Under the pieces are notes generated by a model. It ran no database searches and was not told the DNA's origin. It was given only the letters and a program-made list of their open reading frames with translations. The position numbers and the translations under genes are program-made. From positions 4,278,001 through 4,342,000 of the forward strand of contig JAVHKY010000010.1 of the NCBI GenBank assembly GCA_035079385.1: a stretch of DNA of 64,000 nucleotides. Reading direction: 5' to 3'. Position 1 is the stretch's first letter; each line of letters begins with the position of its first letter. Shown here piece after piece: positions 11,311-22,760 of the stretch. Source of the stretch: Aspidiotus rigidus. Taxonomy: Eukaryota; Arthropoda; Insecta; Hemiptera; Diaspididae.

Positions 11311-12102
11311 TCATTGGGTTTGTTCTCGATCTGGTTTTTACCTAAGACGAGTAATACCTAGGTAACTGTCAGTTTGTACACTGGTGCTTCTCAACAAAGT
11401 AGGCCGTTAGAATTTGTATAAGGGAACGAATAACTAAAATAACAGGCTTGTAATACGTGCAAGGGGGCAAGGGCCTTACCAACACATGACTTACGTTTTG
11501 TTTGCGAATCGAGCCCTTCTGTCCATTGCATCTACGCTTGTTAGTTTATTTCGCTGTCACGTGAGTTAGTGTCGGACCCGGAATTTAGGGATTGATAACC
11601 TATCATCCGATTCTTACAAATCAAGTCCTTTTGTTGATCGTATCTAGAGGTAGAATAATTCTAGCCGGTTGTTAGTTCATCTCGCTGTCAACTTACACGA
11701 GTTAGGGTTGGACCCGGAATTCCCGAGTTGGTTAGGTCGGATCATCCAATTCTTACGAATCAAGTGACCATCACGGCGATTCGGAGTTTGGTGTCTGGAA
11801 CAAACGGAACGCCGGAGAGAAATGTAAGAAAATACCGAGATCCGGAAAACGATCACCTCGACTTTCCTCTCTGGTGAATGACCCTCCTGAGGGGAGTGGA
11901 GATGTAAGAATATTGCGTGCTTATTCTTGTATACACCGCCCCTCGTAGATGAAGTAGGTAGTTTGAATTCATATAATGAATAGATTTTGGTGTTATACAA
12001 GTTAATCTCGAATAAACGAAGTGCCCGGATGGACAGACGATCATCCGATTCTTCCGTTGTAAACATCAACAGCAATTTCGATATTGTACTTTTGATGCCA
12101 GG
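11311..12102. other. Unassigned DNA
   Basis: No gene recognised. A weak direct duplication (about 11560-11640 and 11690-11770) shares GTTAG, GGACCCGGAATT and CTTACGAATCAAGT-like words. Confidence 0.35.
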
Positions 12103-12328
12103 CAGGGTGTGTCCACTTGTCTGGAAAATCTGGAAGTCAAGGAAAAGTCATGGAATTTTGTGAGACCTGGAAAAGTCAGGGAATTTTAGGAATTTTACCC
12201 AAAGTCAGTGAATTTTTTGAGATACGTCAAAAAAAGTTCGAGCTGAGAAGTTTTTCACTGGAGATTATGGTCTGGAAAAACCTGGAAAAGTCAGGAAATT
12301 TAATTTCAGAGAAAAAGTGGACACCCTG
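12103..12328. mobile_element. 226-bp MITE-like element with CAGGGTGTCCACT termini
   Basis: The left end reads CAGGGTGTGTCCACT and the right end AGTGGACACCCTG, terminal inverted repeats differing by an inserted GT on the left. The interior repeats a short block four times (forms of CTGGAAAAGTCAGGGAATTTT). This combination of GTGGACACCCTG ends and CTGGAAAAGTCAGG repeats is one I recognise as a widespread small DNA-transposon derivative in invertebrates, but I cannot name the superfamily. No clear target duplication is visible. It encodes nothing. Confidence 0.65.
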
Positions 12329-12350
12329 CTAGGGTACGAGCCATAACGAG

Positions 12351-12446
12351 TGCGAGGGATGAAGGTACAGACTCGTAATTTTAAGAATACTGATCAACGG
12401 TACATCATCAGGCAACGATCTTGTGTCTGTACCTTCATCCCTCGCA
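12351..12446. repeat. Perfect 22-bp inverted repeat (hairpin)
   Basis: TGCGAGGGATGAAGGTACAG plus AC at 12351-12372 is matched without error by its reverse complement at 12425-12446, leaving a 52-nt loop. It starts 22 bp after the MITE-like element. It could be a foldback remnant, a structured RNA or the TIRs of a tiny element. No flanking duplication is seen. Confidence 0.7.
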
Positions 12447-15396
12447 ATCGTACTTTTAATTCTGGTTCGATGACATAAAACGTAACTCGACGACGGTTGT
12501 TTCGTTTTTTCAAAAAGCAGCAAGGAAGCATAATTATTGGAGATGGCTGAAGTTGTACCCATTCACAGAGCATAGACCGAATGAGCGTAGTTGATTTTTG
12601 GATGTGAAAGAAAATCGGGCGGATTATGTTACGTTAATTTTGACAATTTGTCAAAATCAATTTCGCGTTGAGTAATGAAATCTTGTTGGACTATTCTTTG
12701 TGAATTCCAGACAAAAATATAATTAAAGGAAAATTGTAATTGGAAACGTGTCTTTCAGTTTTCAAATTTCCAGAGTGGATGAGGGAGAAGAAATTTCTCG
12801 TAGGAGTTTCCGAAAGTTTCAGATCGTTTTTCATCGAAGAGGGGGAAAAATTGGATTCCTAAAAACACTTCAAACTGCATAGCTAAAATAATAATAGTAC
12901 GAAGTATATGTGATAGTACTTTCGAGAAATCTTTACAAAAGCAGACAATACCCTTCTGTTGACAAGCTATTATAATAGCGCAACTACGCGTACGCGTGTA
13001 CGAGAGAGAGAAAAAAAAAAGATGAAACCGAACAACAGAAAATGAAAATTTAAATTTGGTCGCGAAGAAAAGAGATGGCGTTCATGTTTTCCACTGTGAA
13101 CGTACGGAAAAGAAATACGTGTATTTATTATAGCGATTAATACTGCACTAGCGCAGAGGAAATTTTATGCGCATGAATTTGCATTCGCAACTTTTCTTTT
13201 TCGCTGGTAGACTTAATTGTTTGTGAAGTACCCGCCGCCAACGTGGAGTGAGCGAAATACAACGGCAAGAGGATGATCGAAGAGGAAAGACGAGTGAGCG
13301 AGCAGCCGATTTGTTGAGGCTCGGAAAATTTATATGCAAGTCGTGAAAAGTTTGTCATACATTTTGATGTAAGTATCGGATTTTGAAAAACAGCATCTCG
13401 TTCGTTTGTGTTTGGTTTTCGAACGTACCGTATTTACAATATTCAACGACTGAACGCATATATATACACAGTAGTTACCTAGTGAATATTAAAATGAGGT
13501 CGAACTTTTCGAACGACTATACATAATTATATCGTTGCCGAGCGCATGAAAATTCATTTGGCTTTCTTTCTTCCTTCATTAGTGTATCGTAATGTTTATA
13601 CAATGAAATTTGCGTAAATCACTCGACCGACTGCTGGTCATCATCAAGTTCTCAGATGATCGTGAAAAAGAATTAAATTTTCCAGTCAAGTCTGTGATCG
13701 GAGGCTGTGATTTTGTATAACGTGAAGTATATTTATTTTTGGATATCGGAACTTCGTTAGCGAGTACTGTGTCGCATACAAATGTTCACGTACACGGAAT
13801 AAGTTGATAAATGTTGCACTAATTTGAATAATGGGTCGGCAAGAATGAAAATATCGAATCCAGCGTGGTGGTGGGTATGGTGTTACAAAAAAATATCTAG
13901 CCGCACACTATTGTACAAACAGAAATTTCTTGCAGGTTTAATATTATGCATAAAACGTGGCACATGGTGCAGCTATGCGTTAGTATATTTTTTATTTTCG
14001 CTGCCCAAGATTGTTCAGCGTGAAGCGGAAAGTAATGATGAAGAATCAGAAGGCGTTACGGGACCGCAATTAAATGATTTATGTATTTAATTGGCATGCG
14101 AAACTGTAGCAGCAACATTATATTAGCAATCATTTCACCTAAGTAGCACTGGTTAATTTACTTCTTTTTCCTCTGTCTGCATAATGTGTTATGTACGCAT
14201 AACGAAATGAGAAAGAAAGAAAAAAAAAAGAAGTATACCACTTATTATTCAAAATGAAAATTACAAGCGCGGTGTTCGGTTTTCTTCGTTGTTCGAACTA
14301 CAAAGAAATTTTTTCTTCTTTTATTTGTGAAACGAAATTACTAGTCCGTTATAAATTGGCCTACCGGTTGTCGTGGACGCGACGGTTCACTTCCGCAACG
14401 ATATCTGAAGATACATAAATATACGGCGCTGAAAAGCGTGCAACATTTTGGTTGTAGAATTGAGTAGCGTTGAGGAAATTTTCGCGGTTCGTGTACATTA
14501 TTATCCGAGGTAGACGAGAGATTATCTATTGAAATTGAATTTCTACAGAATTGAACTTTGGTTAGAAGATTGTATGCGTGTATACAAAGGCGAAATTGTT
14601 TGCATCTGAATGATTTGAGGAATGGGAAGAAAACTTGAGACTATGTCGTGCTTACTTACTCGAATTACTGACTTTCAGGTGTGCAATATCGACGGATTCG
14701 CGAAGGAAGATCAGCTCCTTGGAATACCTTGGTGATAGTTTCATGACCGAGAAAGGGCACAATTTAGGCCTACTATTCTATAAATGAGTTTCCAAATGTT
14801 CTTCGCGTGCCTCTTCGGTATCCGGCTTAAAATGCTCGTAACAGTTGGTACAAATGAATCATTTCATGTTTTGAACTCTTCTAGCATTCTGGTCTAGAGT
14901 CCTTGGGACACTTCCATGTGTCTTGAGTTCGTCTGCGAACCCTTTGCACGAATCGCCAAACACTGATTGTGCTGGATGAAAAGTACTCATAGACGGAGCT
15001 GCGTTGACCATCGTCGGCCAGTTTTACGTAATTGACCAACTTCAATTACTGAATGAACATTAAAGAACTTTTCTTGTAATCGTATCACTAAGGGTCATAG
15101 ATTACGAAGATATCGTTCATTTAAATCTGTGGAAAAATTTTTCGGGAAATTGACTATTTGGAAATATGACTTTGGGAATTTGACCGGTAATCTAAATTTG
15201 CGTCCGTGGGCGCGGACGCACATCTTTTAGCCTAAACCTAGCTCTATTAGCGTAAATCGTCAGGCTAAACACTTTGAAAGGAGGAAGAAACATTACCACT
15301 TGACCTTCAGTGGTTTTGCCACATGTAAAAACTTAAATGTAGATATTCTTCAAAATTACGATCCATAATATTATTAAATGACGACGTATCTGGTAA
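12447..15396. other. Unassigned DNA, probable intron or intergenic
   Basis: No gene can be supported. CpG-rich words and short purine runs occur at 12970-13300. A possible C2H2 zinc-finger-like reading at 14778-14858 on the minus strand is treated under findings. Confidence 0.35.
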
Positions 15397-15439
15397 AAGG
15401 GCGTCCGCACAATGTCTTTCTTATGGGACGGACGCCCTT
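15397..15439. repeat. Hairpin with 11-bp perfect stem
   Basis: AAGGGCGTCCG at 15397-15407 pairs with CGGACGCCCTT at 15429-15439 across a 21-nt loop. The stem is GC-rich in an AT-rich neighbourhood. It sits 20 bp before a larger inverted repeat and may be part of the same element. Confidence 0.65.
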
Positions 15440-15459
15440 CTGTCAGAACCCTCCTCATT

Positions 15460-15770
15460 AATGAAATAGTTGGAATCACTGGAAACGTAACGAATTTATG
15501 TTGTTCAAAAATACAAACAATACGCGAACAAACCTTGGTCCAAAAATTCACATTTCTCGAACTATTTTTCATAAATTTTACGCTCACTTCCGATCTGTAC
15601 CAACAAAATTTTATTTTATTATTATTTTTTTTTTCGTTCAATTTTACTTTCTTTGTATACTCGTATTTTTTTTATTTTTCGACTTTTTCGACCTTTTCAG
15701 AATCGTGTGTTATTGAACAATATAAATTCGTTAAATTCGTTACGTTCCTAGTGATTCCAGCTATTTCATT
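15460..15770. mobile_element. Inverted-repeat (foldback-like) element
   Basis: Left arm 15460-15514 and right arm 15707-15770 are reverse complements with few differences. Shared blocks are GGAATCACTGGAAACGTAACG versus CGTTACGTTCCTAGTGATTCC, with AAATTCGTTA duplicated in the right arm. The spacer is T-rich. No ORF of note. Confidence 0.55.
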
Positions 15771-16580
15771 TTATGTAAAGATTACCCTAAAAACATAATA
15801 GGCTAGGCAGTCTTTAACTGTCAAAACTAGTTTCACTTGAAACTTGGTTTACGTTAGGTTTGTGGGAACTGGTCCAAAGGATCTAGAGTTGGCATTTTCT
15901 TCTTTCGTGATCCTTCACTGACGTCATGTCCTTGATTCGGGTTGACGTTAGTCTACGCAGAGACAATTTTGATGACGTCATCAGCTGAGTAGTAATTAGC
16001 ATGTGTTACCCGAAGGATCTATAGAACGAGCATTAGTGGGAAAGGGACCTCGCTCTGCCTCCCTCTCCTTGGCTAGTTATCGATGTACAATTATTCATGA
16101 ATATCTGGGAGATCTTTGTCTAAAGGCAGGTAGCCATTCTTCTGGCAAAACTGGAAGTCGTGGATTCTTTTTGGTCAAGGAAATTTCACGCAGTCATGCA
16201 CTTGGAGTAACTAGCAACCAAGATAATCCTCCAACCACTGAGAAGTGGTTAGTGAGAAGTCTTGAAAATTTATCGCTGAAAACAAGCCATCCTGATACAG
16301 AACCTATTCAATTCAATAGAAGATGGGAGAAGCGTCCGAGTCTTCGTGCAGAGCTCAAATAATGAGGCACTATCGATTTTGAGCGGAAGACAAGTCCTAT
16401 TTCTTGTTTTAGAGGAATTAGATGACCTTCTTTTTCAATAATTTGGACTTAGGATCTGACTGCAGTGATAGGTGGAATTGATTATGTGTTTTAATCTAAG
16501 AACGTAATTATCTTTCATGTTCTTACGAAAACCAGAGGGTGTTAGTGTTTATAAAAAAATAGGGCGACAAAATTCTGGTG
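15771..16580. other. Unassigned DNA with two TGACGTCA sites
   Basis: TGACGTCA occurs at 15919-15926 and 15973-15980. The plus strand is open from 16003 to 16362 (119 codons) with no recognisable domain and no clear splice signals, so I do not call it a gene. Confidence 0.35.
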
Positions 16581-16840
16581 TTTCAAAAAAATTGAAGTAT
16601 TTTGAACGCTAAGAACGATGATGTTTTTCATTTAAATTGACTTCCCAGTCTCTTGTTATGATCTCGTTTACTCGTCGCAGATCGTTGCGGAACCTATCGC
16701 ACGTTGTAGTGTTTTCATACTGCAATCGTTGATGCGTTCCGCTATGATCCCCAAGAGATTGGGAAGACGGATCGAAAAATAGAAAATAGCGTCGTTTTCA
16801 GCGTTCAAAATAGTTCTAGAATAGTATAATTTTTTTGAAA
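16581..16840. mobile_element. 260-bp near-full-length hairpin element
   Basis: The whole segment folds on itself. The ends TTTCAAAAAAATT and AATTTTTTTGAAA are perfect complements. Further in, TTTTGAACGCT pairs with AGCGTTCAAAA, TTCCCAGTCTCTTG pairs (one mismatch) with CAAGAGATTGGGAA, and GCGGAAC pairs with GTTCCGC around a centre near 16712. Mismatches and small bulges are scattered through it. This is typical of a foldback MITE. It could also yield a long hairpin RNA if transcribed. No flanking duplication is evident. Confidence 0.6.
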
Positions 16841-19800
16841 TGTCGAAGCATGACTAAAAAATTATCACGCCTTGTAATTTGTTTGTTTTGTAAAAAGTTT
16901 TTTCGATCCTCCTTCATCTTTTTTGTGACCCTTTCTGAACGCGAACAGACTATGAGCTCTACTCCCAATTAATTTTTGTTTGCATGGAGCTCACTTTGGG
17001 GAGGAAGTTGTGAAAATTTTATAGGTAGCGAAGAATTGAAGTTTTCACTGATCACATTTCGTCACTGAACCTAACAAGATTTAATTATATTCATCATCAG
17101 TTGAATTGAAGTTTGGCAGGTGGAACCGAGGTGCCTACGATTCAACATTGATCAGATGCGTGCAAATTCAATTACGACCTTTATTCGTCTCAATTATTTC
17201 ATATGAGCCAGTAAGTAACGCTGGTCAAATAATACGAAGGCTTAAATTTGGATGTTTTTATAATCTGGTGGGCAAGTGGTCTCTTTGGCTCTGCTCTGCT
17301 CTGAGTTTCGCATTTTTGAAAACTTTGCCAATTGATTCAATCAATATTCCTGTTTGGGAATCAAGACGATATAAGTTTCTCTATCCTGGCTTCAGTAAGT
17401 ATTTTTCCGAATGGGCGAAGGGCGGAAGGTTGAGTTCCATGAGGATTATTTGGTTTATCATTCTTCTAGCCCAGTAAGAGTTGTAGACGATGAGTATTAT
17501 AGAGAAAATACACTTGTCAATGCCCGCAAGAGACGAATTTTGTATCAGTCCCCGATGAGTCGAGGGCTATGGACGCAAATTTGTAGATTGGAGAGAGCAA
17601 ATGTGTGAAATATTTTTTAGCGTCAGTTGAGGGAGGGAAGGGTACTCCTGAGCTTCAAATAAGAGCTCAGAATCAAAGTAATGTCGTATTTCAAAAAATG
17701 AAAAACCACGAACGTATTTGTAGGATATCTGATGTACTTCGTACTCTCACTAGAATTGATTGGAAGAAACTTTCGTACTGAACGATGAGGTTTCTTTTGT
17801 TGTTTCTTTCGCAGTGGTTCTTGGAAGTAGGTTTTTCTATTAAGGCAAACCTTAACGTCGTTCACTTTCGTCGCATTCGCTCGTGTCTCTCCGTCCTCTA
17901 TCCGATGCAATCTGTGTACCAAATTAGTGGTAAGATACGTGCACGTCACGTCACCCAATGTCGTTGATTCGATCTCTTAAACGAGGCGTAAGCTTCATCT
18001 TTTCTAATGCTATTTCGTAATTGGGTAGCGCACCGCTCGAGAGGCTGTATGCTAATTAGTCTACTAAATATCCTGGTGTATTATGTTGGGTACTCTTCTT
18101 TCTGCAGCGTTGACAGCGCTTACCTGTTTCTCTCTACCCGAATGAGATAGAGGTGCTGAACTAGTATTTCGAGAAATCTCTCGCGCTCTGTTCTTAGCAA
18201 TTCTGAATCCTCGAATATCTCAGTGTGTGCACTACCATCACCTACCTTAATTTTGCTGTATTTGAGATTATTTTTCATTCCGTTCTATGCCAGTTTACTT
18301 AATTTACTCTTCATGTTTTGCTGTCTATCATAGGTACATTCGAACTAATGAAGCGAACGAAGCTTGTTTTTTGTTTGTAGAGAACCCGTTATGTGACCCA
18401 TTTTACAGTGAAAAGGTTTTGTAGTTAGATAGATAGTATTCGAGTAGAAGGAAACAAGTGAAGAAAAAATTATTACGTACGTATAAATACTTCGTACATT
18501 CTTCGCCGCGGTAACCATCAATAGGTAGCGTGAAAATGAAAAACTGCTGTAAAAATTATGACCATCGTAAAAACGAAGCGCGACAAATTTTTGTTGGCCG
18601 CGTTCTGTGACGAAGCTTTACCCATACATATAAATTTCTACAGCGGCACACAAAGGCATAGGAGGAGGCGGGGCCGAAAGGAGAGCGTGATGATAAGGTG
18701 TTGAGTGAGTGCAGTTGAGTTCGATTTAAAAATAGAGTGGTATTGAAAAAAAAAAAAAAAGAACGTAAGTCGGTCGACAGTACGGGACCCGCAAAAATTC
18801 GACAATGTGAGTGAATATTACTATTACTACTACTACTACTACTACGGAGTAGATTATCGTTGTTATTCCAATGCGATGCTAGGTGTGCGCTTTCTAACGT
18901 TGCCTATGAGATTAAGAAATCTGTCCAGGTAAATGAGAAGTTCACGAGCTAAATAAAGATATTTGGCACATTCGCACGATTTGTTTTCGTTTGGAAGAAT
19001 GTGGCGATGACGGCTACAACTATATGACGAGGACAGCGATCTTCGTCTTCGTTGATAAATTTCAAGACGAGAAAACGGCCGAAAATTTTATTTGCAGACT
19101 AATTGAGGAAGCAGACGAACGATACGTAAATGTGTCTTGTTCGCGCCAACTTGAAGTATTCATCTGTAATGTGTTACTGTAAAAACATTACGTGCTCATA
19201 CGTTATGTGACAGACAGCGAGCTCGATTAAAGACGTGAGTTCGGGGGAAGGTTGGAGTCGTAAGAATCTCGTGCATGTGAAAAACGAAGGGTACATCTTC
19301 AGATGGGGCGAAAAGCAGCTAATGGACACGATTTACGGGGTGTGGTAGAATGTTCAAAATTTTCCCTATATCATTGTTTTTCGTCGACGTATTTTGCGCC
19401 GGTATACATATTTATGATTATACGCCGCCGAGGAAGTTATTTCAGTTACATTCTTGATTTATTCAAAATCCCTCGTCGGATTGCTGGAGGAATTTTGGCG
19501 AACACCTGCCCTACCTGGGTTTAGAGATTATAAACAGGTACCAAAAGTTTGGAGACAGTATTGTAAACGAGAATCCCCAATTTCCTCGTTACGCATAATG
19601 GTGGGTGCGCTTGAGTGCGAATGTTAGCCGGCGTATCGTTGAAATTCGAGATATTCGAACGAACTTTCTATTCCCATAAGTTCTCAAAAACGTTCTACGT
19701 ATGTTGGATGCTTCATTTTCTTGAATTGTATGACAAGATTGTGTGAAAGAAAAAAAGTTTGTAACATTTTCCCTTTGAAAGTGGAAGGCTGGTCGAAAGC

Positions 19801-20727
19801 TGCGTACACCTTCGCGAAATTTAATTTTTCGAAGAAGTCAGTACGTGCAAGGTTTGACGCGACTCTTGTAGTCGGTTGCCGAAGACAGCAATATTGTTGG
19901 TTGAATAAAACGTGCTTTCTGTATTCAATTCTCTTCCCCTCCTATCCGTATACTCCGCGTACATATCTATGTAATACTGTGTATTGTAGTTTCCACCCTT
20001 TTTAATGAAGCGCAATTCGCTATCTGCTAGTAGTTTGTAGTTAAACGCGATGTGGTGCACACAACTTTGATGCGAAATTACACTATTATTTAAATGGTTT
20101 CCTGGTTCGTGTTTAGAGGTAATTTCCTCCCGCGCGCAGATTGAATTCTTGTTTTGATAAGTCGGTTTAATGTACACGCGTGAAAAATACTTGGTACTTG
20201 GCGCGCGTTCTAATAATATTTTTGGTCCTTGATGTGCACCTAACAAACTCCTGACCTGAATTTACAAATATCCTTCGGAATTTGCGTATCATTATAGATT
20301 TTTCTTCTGAATTTTTGTCTAGATACTTGCCGTGGCTCGCAAATGCTTCAATCACGTTCTCATCGTCCTTAGTTTATTTTTAATGAACCTTTGTTTTCCA
20401 ACTCTGGAGCTTGAGGAGTATGACTTTTGGGCCATGAAGTTCGGTTAGGTTGATGAATTTCGTACGGGGGGGAGAAAAGGATGATAGAATTTCAAGAACA
20501 ATTTTGATTGGTATTCCAACTCATCGTTGATTAGGTTTCGACATGTTTCATATCTTTCCTGAAGTTTTCTGAACTATTCCAGAATTTGCGCGTGTCCACG
20601 CCCCCCACGAGTTGCCCTTCCACACCTGCCGGAAGAAACTTCAGATATGGTTCTGAAAATCTGCGAATATCCTAGCCCCTAATTCCAAAATTTGCGAACT
20701 CACACCGCCCTCGCGAGTTGTCCCTGA
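16841..20727. other. Unassigned DNA
   Basis: No gene can be supported. Contents noted: 15 A at 18746-18760; a trinucleotide array at 18818-18845; and a possible exon-like open stretch at 18991-19125 on the plus strand (see findings). The rest is AT-rich with dispersed CpG. Confidence 0.35.
18818..18845 (+). repeat. (TAC)n microsatellite
   Basis: About nine TTA/CTA/TAC trinucleotide units, mostly TAC/ACT in register. Confidence 0.85.
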
Positions 20728-21107
20728 TGACGTCATTAGCCGTGACTCCGCACTCCCGCCCCCCCTCTCGAACTATAACGAGTTCTTATATGCATGTTAG
20801 ACCTGTTTTTATTTTGGCTAACAGCAAACCTTCCATAGTTGACCATGCTGTACAACCCACTGTAATGGAGGCTGAGTAGTGGTACCCCAATCCTGAAATA
20901 TTTGGGTATGACGTCATTAACCGTTATTCAGAGGGATAGTATAAGGAAACTTCGGCCTAGTAAAATTGAGACTCTTGTGAGGCTTGCTAGCGGAGTGTGT
21001 GACCCCGAAAATAGAAGAGAGCAAGGATAAGAGAGAGCCCAAGCCGTGCTGATGACGTCACAGGCACCTATCATGGATGGTTGTGACGTCACGAGCTAAT
21101 GACGTCA
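20728..21107. promoter_or_regulatory. Cluster of five CRE-type palindromes (TGACGTCA)
   Basis: Exact TGACGTCA octamers occur at 20728-20735, 20909-20916, 21053-21060, 21084-21091 and 21100-21107, with a sixth outside at 21850-21857. This octamer is the established full CRE site bound by CREB/ATF bZIP dimers. Five in 380 bp is far above expectation for AT-rich DNA. Several share flanking words (GATGACGTCATTA), so part of the cluster may come from a repeated unit rather than selected sites. No neighbouring promoter or gene is identified. Confidence 0.4.
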
Positions 21108-21786
21108 TTAATATTCATATCCATGTGTGAGCTAGATAGCTTAACTTACACCACGCCTGTATCAATTCAAGAATGAAGGAAAACGAGCGGAACGAGTGAG
21201 CCTCTCTTAAGGTAGCTATGCCATGATTTCCTCACACAACAGCAGGCGTAGCCTTAAAATATAAATGAGGTCACTTATTACTAGTCGACATGAAACATGA
21301 TATTTCTTTATTTGGCTCTGGTAAAAAAATCTTTCTTTTTTCTTCATCTTCCCCTACTTTTTGGTTCTCACCAAGGACATGTTGCTTCTCTACCCGCCCG
21401 TGATGCCAAGTAAACAGCTGCGACAGACGCCCCAACTGTTGACCAAGGTATGAGGAAATTGCCGGACGAGACAGCAAGAAAAAAATTTCGGAAAGCTTAG
21501 GCTTTGTTTGCGACTTTTCGCTGCAATCGCATGTACTGAGGTACTCGAAAAGTTCGCAACATTTTTCCCGCGATAAACTTGAAAGTACATAAGAACACTA
21601 GAAAGCTGTACAGGCGCACTAATCATGGGTATTGGAACCACGTCGATTCGAAAGATTTTTATTTTCGGTAAATCCTGTGAAGTCTTTCGTTCTTGCAATC
21701 AATCTCACTAGATCAATCTGGAATGTACAGAAATCGACTTGAATAATCTTGGGTTGAAAATGCAGGTATATAGAATCGAATTCGTT

Positions 21787-21787
<1 letters not shown>

Positions 21788-21819
<32 letters not shown>
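21788..21819 (+). repeat. Poly(T), 32 nt
   Basis: An uninterrupted T run. No retroelement body is recognisable on either side, so I cannot say whether it is the tail of a minus-strand insertion. Confidence 0.85.
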
Positions 21820-22252
21820 CAAGGCTGGAGGTTACACTGAAATTTTTAATGACGTCACGAGCTGATCCTATCATGACCTTGTGAGTGACTTCGATTTCCT
21901 TCGGGAGTATGAAATAAATTCGAGCTCTTTATTTCAGCTCATAAGCCAGCAGATAGGTTAGCTTAACAAGCAATATACTAGGCTAGACGTCATGACCATA
22001 CACTAGGATGAATCATCTTACAAGTACAGTTGCTTCTACTTTGTCGATCTTCTTCGTCCGTGGTTTACTTGATGATGGTGATGGAAGAAAAATTTCTCGT
22101 CCTTGGCGGATTTTTAGTATCGGCAGACGATGATTTCAATGTTTTCTCTGCAAAGGAATATCCTTAGGATTTTTTCCTCCTCTTCTAAAGATACTTTTGA
22201 TCATTTGTCGGGAAAATCCTCACCCCCCCCCCCCCCAGAGAATCTACAAATC

Positions 22253-22740
22253 TTGAGTATCGTGACGTATCAGCTCGCGGTAGCAAAACCGTTTAACCCT
22301 CGAATGGTGAAGAATCGAGAAAAGACCAGAAGAAAATTGAGTTGAACATTCTTCCCATCCTCTGCTTGGAAGTATTCAATGTCTGCGCGGCACTTGACAT
22401 TCCATTTGGTCTGCTGTACTTCAGCCTCCCTTTTGGTTTTGATTTCGCGGTGTGATTCTTTTTTTGTTTTCTGGGTTTTCTTCTTTCTCTCCGAGATGAG
22501 TATCGTGGCATATCAGCTCGCGATAGCAAAACAAGTCGAAGTCTGAATGATGAAGAATCGAGAAAGGACCAGAAGAAGATCGAGTTGAACATCCCGCCCA
22601 TACTCTCCCTCGAAGTGTTGGATGGCTGCGCGACCCTGGACAATCCATTTGGTATGCTATACTTCGGCCTCCCTTTTGGTTTCGGTTTCGAGATGTAATT
22701 ATTCTGTTTCATCTTGCGGATGTTATTCTTGCTCGAATTG
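22253..22740 (-). repeat. 243-bp tandem duplication carrying an open minus-strand frame
   Basis: Two tandem copies start at GAGTATCGTG (22255 and 22498); the period is 243 bp, exactly 81 codons. The minus strand is open from 22760 to 22293 (155 codons). Its two repeats both contain KPKGR, KYS, PNG and an identical stretch FNSIFFWSFLDSS, with differences elsewhere (for example PNGLSRVAQ versus PNGMSSAAQ). A period divisible by three and a frame that stayed open over two diverged copies hint at coding origin, but the composition (basic linker, then a hydrophobic aromatic stretch) matches no family I know. It could be a repeat-containing exon, a transposon piece or a chance open frame. Confidence 0.5.
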
Positions 22741-22760
22741 GTAGTTGGCTTCGAAGGCAA

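Noticed and set aside
15333..15641. Minus-strand open frame of 102 codons
   Set aside because: It lies within inverted-repeat and T-rich sequence; product is low-complexity and covers the repeat arm.
17106..17608. Two overlapping plus-strand frames
   Set aside because: Composition resembles chance reading of AT-rich DNA; no domain, no splice signals in the right places.
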